The notes under the pieces: generated by a model | Told to the model about the DNA's origin: nothing | Database searches by the model: none | The model's input: the letters and a program-made list of their open reading frames with translations, nothing else | In this document: piece by piece, positions 1-8,223 of the stretch | Layout: the number at the start of each line of letters is the position of its first letter | How positions within the stretch are numbered: the first letter of the stretch is position 1 | Program-made: the position numbers and the translations under genes | Assembly (NCBI GenBank): GCA_002687735.1 | Contig: NZBD01000015.1 | Coordinates: forward strand, 1 to 54,498 | Source of the DNA: Candidatus Iainarchaeum sp. | GTDB lineage: Archaea > Iainarchaeota > Iainarchaeia > Iainarchaeales > Iainarchaeaceae | Direction: 5' to 3' | Length of the DNA: 54,498 nucleotides

Positions 1-65
1 CAAGAAATATCTATACAACCGCTAAAAAGCAGAAGCAAACCAATTGCAAAAATTATATTTTTCAT
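1..65 (-). CDS. Putative lipoprotein, N-terminal fragment cut by window edge
   Basis: An ATG at 65 on the minus strand opens a reading frame that runs off the window after 21 codons. It encodes a short Lys-Asn start, a hydrophobic stretch and the lipobox-like sequence LFSGC, so the product is probably exported and lipid-anchored at the Cys. The rest of the protein lies outside the window, so its function cannot be judged. A similar lipobox (VFSGC) occurs in the small protein at 23584-23796. Confidence 0.5.
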   Translation of the reverse strand, partial: MKNIIFAIGLLLLFSGCIDIS

Positions 66-200
66 TGTTTAAATAAAGGAAAATCTCATATAAAAACTTA
101 GCTAAAAACACTTCTCGCCTGGAAAAATGCTTTAATCTACAAAAGCCCCACTTCACTACATAAAAAGCAATTTATCTACAAGTCCCTGCACCTAAACAAT

Positions 201-208
201 TTTATATT
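201..208 (+). promoter_or_regulatory. TATA box for the KaiC-like ATPase gene
   Basis: The AT-rich octamer tttatatt lies about 25-30 nt before the ATG at 233. That spacing predicts a transcript starting at or very near the start codon, meaning a leaderless mRNA, and no Shine-Dalgarno sequence is visible before this ATG. Confidence 0.4.
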
Positions 209-232
209 CATTAAAATATACTATTTGCTTGT

Positions 233-1447
233 ATGGTTGAAAACAAACAAAGACTGATTGATGCTACAAAGCGACTTATTCATACTGGAACCTCAGAAGA
301 GGAAGCTATGAAAAGTATGACTGATATAGGTATAAATGAAAAAGAAGCAAAGGATATTATGGAGCAAGCAAAAGCCGACCCAAAGCATTCAGAGAATAAA
401 GTTGCAGAAAAAACTGCAGAAAAAAAGCCTCCTAGTGATGGTTTTTGGGACTCGCATGACCCTTTGAGTAAAAGAGAAAATAAAAGTGAAAAAAAAGCAT
501 CTGCAGACAATTTAAGAGGTGATTTTTGGGATTCTTCAGGCAAAAGTTTTTTCACACCGACAAAAAATGAAAAACCCGAAAAGAAGCAAGGATTTTCTAT
601 ATTAGGAAAAGGAGACATTCCTGATTTTGAGGGAGCTGAAGCCTCACTTAAACCCAGAAGCCCTGGACATTATGATTACAAAAAAACAGAATTCAGGGAA
701 ACCGTTCCTGTACTGGTTAGCGATTTTGACAAACTGATTGACAAAGGCGGATTAAAAAGAGGAGATACAATCCTAATTTCGGGGGGAGCAGGAACCGGAA
801 AAACAACTTTTGGAATGCAGTTTATTTATGAAGGTGCCAAGCTGAGAAAGGAAAAAGGAGTTTACTTAACTTTAGAGGAAACATCTGAAAAAATTAAGGA
901 AAATATGATGGAAAATTTTGGGTGGGATCTTGATGCATTAGAAAAGGAAGGATTGCTTGCGATAATTAAAATTGATCCTTTGACAATTGCCAGGGCTGTT
1001 GAGGCAACCTTAACAAAAGAAAGGGGAGGCCTTTACATTGAGTTTGAGAAGTTTGATTTGCCTTTCCAGTTTGATCTTCCTTTTAAGCCGGAAAGGGTTG
1101 TGGTTGATTCATTGTCTGCTTTATCAATTGCTTTTGTTGACAACCACCAAGGGTATAGGCAGTACTTGAGGCATTTGTTTGAAACTCTGGAAGGTTATGG
1201 TTCTGTAAATTTAGTTTTTGGCGAAACAGAACAACTGCCGAATGTTTACTCGCGGTTAGGTATTGAGGAATTCCTTGCGGATGCAGTTGTTGTTTTTTAT
1301 AATATTAAAATCCATAACAACAGAGAAACTGCTTTGGAAATTTTAAAATTAAGAAGCAGTGCGCATGCAAAAAAATTAGTGCCGTATAAAATTACGCCCC
1401 GCGGCTTTGAAATTTACATTGATCAGGAAATATTCAGGGAAGACTAA
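233..1447 (+). CDS. KaiC/RAD55-family RecA-like ATPase with N-terminal helical domain
   Basis: The C-terminal part (about residues 160-404) is a KaiC-like RecA ATPase domain with Walker A GGAGTGKTT near residue 185 and a Walker B-like RVVVDSLSAL near 290. Residues 4-55 form a small helical domain that recurs at the N-terminus of the coiled-coil protein at 2198-4507 on the opposite strand. A charged, Lys-rich linker joins the two parts. Family members bind ATP and usually act in signalling or as regulatory assemblies; the specific role is unknown. The start is an ATG preceded by a TATA box at leaderless spacing. Its position beside the minus-strand surface-protein cluster, together with the shared domain, suggests a functional link, which is inference. 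Confidence 0.85.
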   Translation: MVENKQRLIDATKRLIHTGTSEEEAMKSMTDIGINEKEAKDIMEQAKADPKHSENKVAEKTAEKKPPSDGFWDSHDPLSKRENKSEKKASADNLRGDFWDSSGKSFFTPTKNEKPEKKQGFSILGKGDIPDFEGAEASLKPRSPGHYDYKKTEFRETVPVLVSDFDKLIDKGGLKRGDTILISGGAGTGKTTFGMQFIYEGAKLRKEKGVYLTLEETSEKIKENMMENFGWDLDALEKEGLLAIIKIDPLTIARAVEATLTKERGGLYIEFEKFDLPFQFDLPFKPERVVVDSLSALSIAFVDNHQGYRQYLRHLFETLEGYGSVNLVFGETEQLPNVYSRLGIEEFLADAVVVFYNIKIHNNRETALEILKLRSSAHAKKLVPYKITPRGFEIYIDQEIFRED

Positions 1448-1491
1448 GAAAAACAAAAGAAATAAATACTATTTTTCTTATATAACACAAT

Positions 1492-1704
1492 ATGAACTTT
1501 GATTACATTAAACCGAACATTTCAAGCATTTCAATTTCTTTAATACTCGTAATTATTGTTCATTTTGCTTCAAAAATTTTTGTTTGTGCTCCCGGCCCTT
1601 GCTTAGCCAATAGCATCTATAATAATTATCTTGTTTATGCTTTAGTATTTGTAATAATATATCTGATTATTAATTTGATTCAAATACGCAGAAAAAAAAA
1701 TTAA
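1492..1704 (+). CDS. Small two-helix membrane protein
   Basis: This 70-residue protein has two clear hydrophobic segments (about residues 12-32 and 45-62) and a basic RRKKN C-terminus likely to face the cytosol. The short segment between the helices has two Cys residues (CAPGPC). No family is recognised. It follows the KaiC-like gene by 44 nt on the same strand and ends 2 nt before the convergent basic coiled-coil gene. Confidence 0.5.
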   Translation: MNFDYIKPNISSISISLILVIIVHFASKIFVCAPGPCLANSIYNNYLVYALVFVIIYLIINLIQIRRKKN

Positions 1705-1706
1705 AT

Positions 1707-2138
1707 TTATATATTTTCCATCTGGTTGGAAAGCTGTCTTACTTTGCTTATTCTGGTTTTGACGTTTTCCAGTTTCTTTCTCATTCTTCCTCGTTTAAGG
1801 GTTAATGAGTTTTCAACGGAACTAAGTTTTCTCAGCTGGTCTTTTAACTGAACTTCCTTGTTTTGAGTGGAAGTAATATCTCCAACAACCTCATCCAAGG
1901 TTCCTTCTACATCAGCTTTGGCTTCCCTAAGCTGATTGAGTTCCCTAGCAATATCCTTTAATGCTTCTCTTAAAACAGAATGATGCTCCTCATATCTTCC
2001 TGAAGCTTTTCTTACAGGTTTTTTAGCTGTTTTCCTTTTTGTTCTTCGGGTTGTTTTTTTCTTTCTAGCCGGCTTTTTTGCCCTTGCTTTTTTTACTGGC
2101 TTCTTGGCTCTTCGTACTGTTTTTTTCTTTTTAGGCAT
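1707..2138 (-). CDS. Basic histone-H1-like tail plus coiled-coil protein
   Basis: Residues 1-50 are almost entirely Lys, Arg, Ala, Pro and Thr in KKPxRK-type repeats, like the tails of histone H1 and bacterial H1-like proteins. The remaining 90 or so residues are a predicted coiled coil. Such proteins commonly bind DNA or polyanions, so nucleoid association is plausible but not proven. I start at the ATG at 2138 (MPKKKK) rather than the ATG three codons earlier; both are possible. It is the last gene of a minus-strand cluster, 59 nt after the long coiled-coil protein, and may be co-transcribed with the surface proteins. Confidence 0.65.
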   Translation of the reverse strand: MPKKKKTVRRAKKPVKKARAKKPARKKKTTRRTKRKTAKKPVRKASGRYEEHHSVLREALKDIARELNQLREAKADVEGTLDEVVGDITSTQNKEVQLKDQLRKLSSVENSLTLKRGRMRKKLENVKTRISKVRQLSNQMENI

Positions 2139-2197
2139 TAGATCCATCTCAAAATTGTTCTAAAATATAAACTCTTTTTCCTTTTTAAACGTTTCTT

Positions 2198-4507
2198 TTA
2201 CGCTTTCAGCAATTTTTCCAACCTTGATTTTCCTTTTGTGTAGGATTCTTTACTTATTACTCCTGAATCATAAGCTTCATTCAATGCGTCAAGCTTTTTT
2301 TCGAACGAATTCATCTGAGCAGCATGCTTCAAACGCTTCGCTTCCCGCTTTATCCTTCTCTTGCCTTTTGTGTACTTATTTTTTGAAATAATTCCTTTTT
2401 TATAAGCTTTTGTTAAAACTCCTGTTTTGTTGTCAAGATTCTGAACTAATTTTTTGGTCATAACATTTTCAGGGTTGATTTTACTGACGTCTGTTTTATA
2501 GAAGTCGTTCATCATATGCTCTAAATCAATTTGTTTTTTGAAAATAGAAAGTTTCTCCTTGAGCGTTCTTTTTTCATCTTTTGATTTTTTCTCACGCATC
2601 TTTTTTGAAAGCCTTTCTTCCAATGAACCGATTTTCTTCTCAAGTTTGCTTATTTGATTTACTAAACGATTATCAACCGGTTTTGCTTTTTTCATTTCAA
2701 TCTTTTCTGAAAGGCTTTTTACTTTTACTTGTAAACTTGAAAGGTTTTCTATTTTGGTTATTTTTTCATTCAGTGCCTTCAGTGCTTTTTGAATTTCTTT
2801 ATTGGCTTGCTCGTCTTCACTTTTAATTTTCTTTTTCTGGGTTGAATCTATCTTTTTCTCTAATCGAGAAATTTCATTAATCAGGCTTTTATCAATTGTT
2901 TTTTCCGGTTTTTTTTCAAGTTTTTTGGAAATTCCCTTAACCTGTTCCTGAAGGTTTTTCAACTCGTCGATTTTGCTTATTTTACCTTTCAATTCATTAA
3001 GGGATTTTGTAACTTCCTTTGTGTTCTGCATTTCTTGAAGCCTTTGTTTAAGTCCGTCCATTTCTCTGGTAACTATTTTGTTCTGTTCATTCTGAACGCT
3101 TAAACCATTCCGGGAAAGTTTTGGAACAGAAAGTGTTTTTTTAATCTGCGTTGGCTGCAGCCTCATTGAAGACTGCTGATCCGGAAAACCCATTTCCCCA
3201 AGTTCAAATTCGGTTAAAGTATTAACGTGATCAACAAACATTCCAAGATCCTTTATTGATTCGCTCTTATAATCCCCTTCAAGAGCAGTGAAAAACGCAT
3301 CGATTCCCGATGCTTTTATTTTTCCGATTAGAGAATGGATAAATTTTGTTACTGTTGATTCTTTTTCATAAATCAAAAGCGTCGAAAGTGAATCAAAAAG
3401 CAGAGCATCTGCATTCTGAGTGTTCAAAGCCTGAGTGATTCCGAGGCTTAGCTCTATTAATGAATTAGGGCTGCTTACAAAAATAGTGTTTTTTTCCTTT
3501 GTTGTACTTTTATCAGAGGTAAGAGTTACTGCATCAACAAAAAAGAATTTTTCAGGTTTTAAATTAAGACTTTTTAAGTGCTGCATTAAACTTTTATAAA
3601 CCTCATTCAGGTTCACATAAATAATTTTTTTGTAAGAAGCCCCTGCTTTTATCAGCAAAGTGGACATTCCGCGTATGTATTCTTTATTTGGGATTATAAG
3701 AATTGTTACTTCGGAGGTTTTAATCTTTTTTATTGCTTTTTCCTGGGTCATTTCTTTTACTGCAGTTTCAATATTTTTTCCTTTTTCTACCTTTTTTTCC
3801 AAAACATCAAGCCCGCTGGAAAATGAAAAACTTGTAAGACCTTTAGGCGGGTTTGTCTTTTTTTCGAGTTTTTTTATTTCAGAATTAAGCACGGTTTCCT
3901 TTTTCGGCTCATCTTTATTAACTTCTTTCTTTTGAGCAGGTTCTTTTTTTACAGGGGATTTAACAATGGGTTTTTTATCTTGCTTTTTCGGCTGGTTTTT
4001 CTCAAGAGGGGAATCAGCGATTATTTCTTTCACTTTTACTTTTCCGCCTTTTTTGAGTTTTGGAATAAATGTTTTTTTCATTTTTGGGGAGATTTCTCTT
4101 TTACCCAAAAAACCTGAAAATAAACTTTTTTTTCCTGTTTTCGGCTCTTTTTCAAGTTCTTTTGTTTGTTCTTCAACCTGTTTAAACAAATTATCTTTCT
4201 CTGGAGAATCTTTCTTAAGAGGGATTTTGATTTTCTGTTTAGGAATTTTTCTCAGGAGATCTTGTTTTGATTCTACTTTTAACCCAGGGATTGGTTTTTT
4301 TATGAGCTCCGTTTTCTTTTGAGGCACTGATTTTGGCTCAGGTTTAGGGTTTGTTTTTGATGCTGTTGCTTCCTTAACCAGTGCAAGAGCCTCTTGTTTA
4401 GTTACTCCAAATTCCCCTAATGAGTCTAATATTTCTTTTTCCGGGGTTTTACTTTCGAGCAGCTTTTTTGTCGCAACTAAAATAGCTTGTTTTCTTTTAG
4501 CATCCAT
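2198..4507 (-). CDS. Coiled-coil protein with inactive RecA-like core and SHOCT-like C-terminal repeats
   Basis: This 769-residue protein has several layers. Residues 1-50 match the N-terminal helical domain of the KaiC-like ATPase at 233. A Lys/Pro-rich linker follows. About residues 260-430 resemble a RecA/RAD55 fold with a Walker B-like ALLFDSLSTLL strand, but no GxxGxGKT Walker A is visible, so ATP hydrolysis is unlikely. Residues 470-660 form long coiled coils. Two SHOCT-like helical hairpins (Y-x2-G-x-[IL]-S-K-x2-Y) lie near 700 and 745. The ATG at 4507 is preferred over a TTG four codons upstream. The gene begins 36 nt after the 406-residue surface protein, so a shared transcript is likely. 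Confidence 0.7.
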   Translation of the reverse strand: MDAKRKQAILVATKKLLESKTPEKEILDSLGEFGVTKQEALALVKEATASKTNPKPEPKSVPQKKTELIKKPIPGLKVESKQDLLRKIPKQKIKIPLKKDSPEKDNLFKQVEEQTKELEKEPKTGKKSLFSGFLGKREISPKMKKTFIPKLKKGGKVKVKEIIADSPLEKNQPKKQDKKPIVKSPVKKEPAQKKEVNKDEPKKETVLNSEIKKLEKKTNPPKGLTSFSFSSGLDVLEKKVEKGKNIETAVKEMTQEKAIKKIKTSEVTILIIPNKEYIRGMSTLLIKAGASYKKIIYVNLNEVYKSLMQHLKSLNLKPEKFFFVDAVTLTSDKSTTKEKNTIFVSSPNSLIELSLGITQALNTQNADALLFDSLSTLLIYEKESTVTKFIHSLIGKIKASGIDAFFTALEGDYKSESIKDLGMFVDHVNTLTEFELGEMGFPDQQSSMRLQPTQIKKTLSVPKLSRNGLSVQNEQNKIVTREMDGLKQRLQEMQNTKEVTKSLNELKGKISKIDELKNLQEQVKGISKKLEKKPEKTIDKSLINEISRLEKKIDSTQKKKIKSEDEQANKEIQKALKALNEKITKIENLSSLQVKVKSLSEKIEMKKAKPVDNRLVNQISKLEKKIGSLEERLSKKMREKKSKDEKRTLKEKLSIFKKQIDLEHMMNDFYKTDVSKINPENVMTKKLVQNLDNKTGVLTKAYKKGIISKNKYTKGKRRIKREAKRLKHAAQMNSFEKKLDALNEAYDSGVISKESYTKGKSRLEKLLKA

Positions 4508-4543
4508 TTTCAAAACCAATTGTTTTTCATTGTTTAAAATACT

Positions 4544-5764
4544 TTATTTTTCCTGTCGAATCTTATGCTCCATCTGTTTTATTTTCTCATCGAGTTCTAT
4601 TAATTTTGACTTGTATGTTGCCATGTTACTTTTGTAGCTTTTTGCCGGCATCACTGCTTTTTCAAAATACTCTCGCTGTAAATCCTTAATGAGTTCTGTT
4701 GTTTTTGCTTTTTCGTTTTTAAGTTTTAATAATTGCACCGAATAATTTATTTTAGTGTAAAATAATTTCGAAACAACTCCTAAAACAAGAACAACCACCA
4801 ATACAATTAACCCATAATTCTTTACCATACAGGTTGCTGAGCAGGTTACTATTAGTTCTATCTTGTGTTCTGATTCATTTCCGGCATTATCCTTCAGATA
4901 AATCCGATAAATTTGGTTTCCTGTTTCTTTTGGGGCATAAGCCAGAATAAGCTCTCCGTTAGAATTTATTTCAAAAGGGATTTTTTCCTGACCAACTCTT
5001 AGTTCAGCCACTTCAATATTTGTCTGTGTAAGACTTACTCCGTTTGAATATGTTACTTTCGCTTTTATTGGTATTTTGTCACTTTGTTCATATGTTTGGT
5101 TTACCGGCTCTATAATCTGAAAAATAAATGATGCAGGAAGGATTTCAATTTCCAAAAGTCTTTCCCCCCCATAAAGTTTACCATCATCTTCTTTTTGTGC
5201 AACAACAGTTAAACCCCATTTTTCTTCAGGAGCATTAAAAGGAACGCCGTAATTCACATCATAAATTCCGTTGCCCTCTGCTTTGAGGTATATTTTTCTT
5301 CCAAACACATCATACATTACAACCTGTGCATCATTCACAATTTCCCCCGAATCTGTCATTTCAATACTTATGAAAATTGTTTCTCCCCTTTTGAAAGCTA
5401 CTCCTGCAGGACTCAGAAAAGTTATTCTGTAAAATGCTGACTCAGGAATTGGTTTTACTATTACAATTATTTCTGTTTCATTTTCAGGAGTAAAAAGTTT
5501 TATTCTCCAGTTGCCACTTGGATCTAAAAAACTGGTTGGGTATTTGAAATCAAACTTTCCATCACTAAAACAATTAATTTGTTCATCAAAAATTTTTTTA
5601 TTGCCAAGCTCTGCACTTATTCTGTGCATATCCCCTAAATCACAGGAACCGGAAAGGATTATTTCACTTCCTTTTTCATAATTAGTCTGCCCAGATTTTA
5701 GGGTTAATGCGCTAGAAAAGCCAGCTAAAAATAAAACCGCCAAAATAATCATTATTTTTCTCAT
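4544..5764 (-). CDS. Surface protein with Ig-like domains, one TM helix and cytosolic helical tail
   Basis: The 406-residue protein has a signal peptide (residues 1-19), an ectodomain of beta-rich Ig-like segments, a membrane helix at about 311-335 and a 70-residue charged cytosolic tail. The tail contains the module LKNEKAK...LQREYFEKAV..., alignable with the tails of the two larger upstream proteins. It lacks the Cys-rich repeats of those proteins, but two Cys residues sit just before the membrane. Its ATG overlaps the end of the upstream gene by 4 nt, so translation is probably coupled. A sensing, adhesion or scaffold role is inferred from architecture only. Confidence 0.7.
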   Translation of the reverse strand: MRKIMIILAVLFLAGFSSALTLKSGQTNYEKGSEIILSGSCDLGDMHRISAELGNKKIFDEQINCFSDGKFDFKYPTSFLDPSGNWRIKLFTPENETEIIVIVKPIPESAFYRITFLSPAGVAFKRGETIFISIEMTDSGEIVNDAQVVMYDVFGRKIYLKAEGNGIYDVNYGVPFNAPEEKWGLTVVAQKEDDGKLYGGERLLEIEILPASFIFQIIEPVNQTYEQSDKIPIKAKVTYSNGVSLTQTNIEVAELRVGQEKIPFEINSNGELILAYAPKETGNQIYRIYLKDNAGNESEHKIELIVTCSATCMVKNYGLIVLVVVLVLGVVSKLFYTKINYSVQLLKLKNEKAKTTELIKDLQREYFEKAVMPAKSYKSNMATYKSKLIELDEKIKQMEHKIRQEK

Positions 5765-8223
5765 TTTTTTCCACCTTTCTTTTTCTTAATAGTCTGTAGT
5801 TCTTGCTCATATTTAAGCATTAATCCGTCATACTTAGACCTGGAAAGCAGCCCTGACTTGAAATAACGTTCCTGTATATTTATTATATTAGCCTTGATTT
5901 TTTTCTCTTTATTTTTTAACAATTCGGCTTTCTTATCAGATTTATAGTTCCTAATAACTAAAATTAAACCTATTAATATTGCTAAACCAACCACTAAAAT
6001 AATTAACCCGTATTCAGAAAAATAATAATTCAAAGAATAACCAGAAACACTTGCATTAAAAACCGCAGAACCGCTGTTCCCAAAATTATCCTGGGCATTT
6101 ATTGAAACATTAATTTCTTTTTCGTTTTCAACAACGTATTTTGCAACAAAAGAACCGTTATTTTTTTCTGTTTCAACCTTAACCCCATTGATCGTAACAG
6201 TCAGATCTGCTATTTCTGCATCAGCCCCGCTTTCAAATAGAACTTTAAATTCAAAATCTATTTGTTCCCCGATTGGGAAAAATTTTTTAGTCGGCTTTAT
6301 AATGTTCACAAAAAGATTCTCGGTTTTTACTTCCGATTCAAGAATTTTTTTGCCGATTAAGTCATTTACTTCCGCAATTATAATAACTCTTAGTGAGTTT
6401 CCACTAAAATTAGTTGGAAGATTATATTTCAAACTGTAAGAACCATCGTTTTCAGAAGTGAATTTTATTTCCTCACTTCCGATAAATGCTTTTACCACTG
6501 CAGTATCAGCTAAATCTTCTTCTTCCTTTACATTAACAGAAATGTTGATCTGTTCTCCTCTGGAATATTGTGTGTTTATGCCTTTTACAATTTCTATTTC
6601 TACTTGAGACAAAGATTCCGGATTCATGAATATTACACTTTTTTCTGCACGAGCAATATTTTCGGAATCGTCTTCAGCAACTATTCTTATAACCCATGTT
6701 CCTGTTGGATCTAAGGAAAGTGATTTATAAGAATAATTAAAATTTCCAAATTCATTAAGTTCCTGTTTAGTTTCAAAAATAATTTGACCGTCGTTTTCTG
6801 CGGTTATTGTTACTTCTGCATCTACTGGCGAAGATTTTTTGGAAACAGTTCCTGTTATTTCCAGTGAATCGGTAACAATGAATTCTTCCTGGTTAGTGTT
6901 CAGAATAGTTTCCAGCAAAGGAATTACATTCAGCTGCAAATATTTTTTTTGTGAACCAACACTGATTTCTATTGATTCAATCCCTTCTTCAGCAGGGGCT
7001 GTGAAACTGTTCCCGTATATTCCGTCATTAGGATTTTTGTCATTATGTTTTCCATCATCAAATAATTTAACGATTCCGAAAAATCCAGTGGCGGTTACAT
7101 TTTTTCCTGTACCTGCATTAACAAGGATATTGAATTCTTCTTCTAAGTTTAGATAATCCCCAAACTTTGGTTCAATAATTTCTATTGTATTTCCTGAACA
7201 GTCCTCGCTGCATGTTTCTCCTTGTTCACAAAAATCATTACCGCAACAATTTAATGAAACTGAAACTGTGCAGTTTGTTCCGACACATTCGTTTATTGTG
7301 CAAGATTCCTGGATTATTGTTCCTTCAAAGGGTTCGTTTACACAAGATGCAAAGCAGGTGTCAGCATACTGACAAATATCTTTAGTTTTTGGATTAGTAT
7401 CATTACAATCAGAATTTACAGAACAAAGAGGATTACAAATTATAGAACTGCATTCCGCTAGACAAGTGCCTGAATTTTTACAAACATCTATTGTGAGAGG
7501 GTTTTCATCAGCACAATCAAGGCCATTAATACAGGATGGTTCACATGCACTATAAGAACAAGAAGCGGAACATGCTCCAGGATTATTGCAAATGTCCCGG
7601 GTAAAAGGATCGTTATCATTACATGACAATCCATCTGTACATGCAATCGCTGTAAAATCACACTGATTCAGGAAAAGCAATGCAGTTGATGAAATTCCTA
7701 TTGCTTTGAAATTTTCACCTGACGGAGAGTTCCACTCGGATTTAGTTAATAAATCTCCTTCATCGAGAGTTATTTTTCCGTCTTCAGATTTTAAAACTAC
7801 TTTTAGCCTGCTTCCGGAAGCTAAAGTATATGCTTGTTCTAAATTGATCTCGGATTCATTTTTTCCTGACGCTATAGTTCCTGTTGTGATTAATTCATTT
7901 TTAATCGATTTAAAATTATACTCGTAAAGTTCCCAAGTAAGTGATTTTGATGCATCAATGTTATTTGCCCAGAAAGTTATGCTTGTATGAAGTTGTAATC
8001 CTCTTGGAAAAGAGCTTGTATACCACTTTCCTAAAATGCCTTCATCACCAGAATAAAAAACTGTTTTACTTGAGGATGCATTAGGAGGATTGGCAGTCAT
8101 AAAGTTACTTTGACTCCCTTCAAAAAGACTAGTGAAATCGTCTCCTCTTAACCAATAACCATTGCTTGCAGCTATTGAGACTGTAGAAAAAAGTATTATG
8201 AATAATATCCATGCAATTTTCAT
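5761..8223 (-). CDS. Large Cys-rich surface protein with Ig-like domains, TM helix and cytosolic tail
   Basis: The 820-residue protein starts with a signal peptide and a jelly-roll-like beta region (about 20-185). Three Cys-rich repeats of about 36 residues (near 188-308) carry the core C[ND]DxNPxTxDxC. After them come a CGNDFCEQGETC segment, several Ig-like domains including one with the DGKHND...NDGIYG signature, one TM helix (about 730-755) and a basic cytosolic tail. The tail module (KNKEKK...IQERYF.SG.LS..KY) matches those of the neighbouring proteins. The repeats probably form disulfides outside the cell and may bind Ca2+ (inference). It overlaps the genes on both sides by 4 nt. Confidence 0.75.
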   Translation of the reverse strand: MKIAWILFIILFSTVSIAASNGYWLRGDDFTSLFEGSQSNFMTANPPNASSSKTVFYSGDEGILGKWYTSSFPRGLQLHTSITFWANNIDASKSLTWELYEYNFKSIKNELITTGTIASGKNESEINLEQAYTLASGSRLKVVLKSEDGKITLDEGDLLTKSEWNSPSGENFKAIGISSTALLFLNQCDFTAIACTDGLSCNDNDPFTRDICNNPGACSASCSYSACEPSCINGLDCADENPLTIDVCKNSGTCLAECSSIICNPLCSVNSDCNDTNPKTKDICQYADTCFASCVNEPFEGTIIQESCTINECVGTNCTVSVSLNCCGNDFCEQGETCSEDCSGNTIEIIEPKFGDYLNLEEEFNILVNAGTGKNVTATGFFGIVKLFDDGKHNDKNPNDGIYGNSFTAPAEEGIESIEISVGSQKKYLQLNVIPLLETILNTNQEEFIVTDSLEITGTVSKKSSPVDAEVTITAENDGQIIFETKQELNEFGNFNYSYKSLSLDPTGTWVIRIVAEDDSENIARAEKSVIFMNPESLSQVEIEIVKGINTQYSRGEQINISVNVKEEEDLADTAVVKAFIGSEEIKFTSENDGSYSLKYNLPTNFSGNSLRVIIIAEVNDLIGKKILESEVKTENLFVNIIKPTKKFFPIGEQIDFEFKVLFESGADAEIADLTVTINGVKVETEKNNGSFVAKYVVENEKEINVSINAQDNFGNSGSAVFNASVSGYSLNYYFSEYGLIILVVGLAILIGLILVIRNYKSDKKAELLKNKEKKIKANIINIQERYFKSGLLSRSKYDGLMLKYEQELQTIKKKKGGKK

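Noticed and set aside
280-618. Minus-strand reading frame inside the KaiC-like ATPase gene.
   Set aside because: It is opposite a well-supported gene, and its composition mirrors the Lys-rich linker on the plus strand.
233-1447. Circadian clock role for the KaiC-like proteins.
   Set aside because: The match is to the general RecA-like family; there are no KaiA or KaiB genes and only one ATPase domain per protein.
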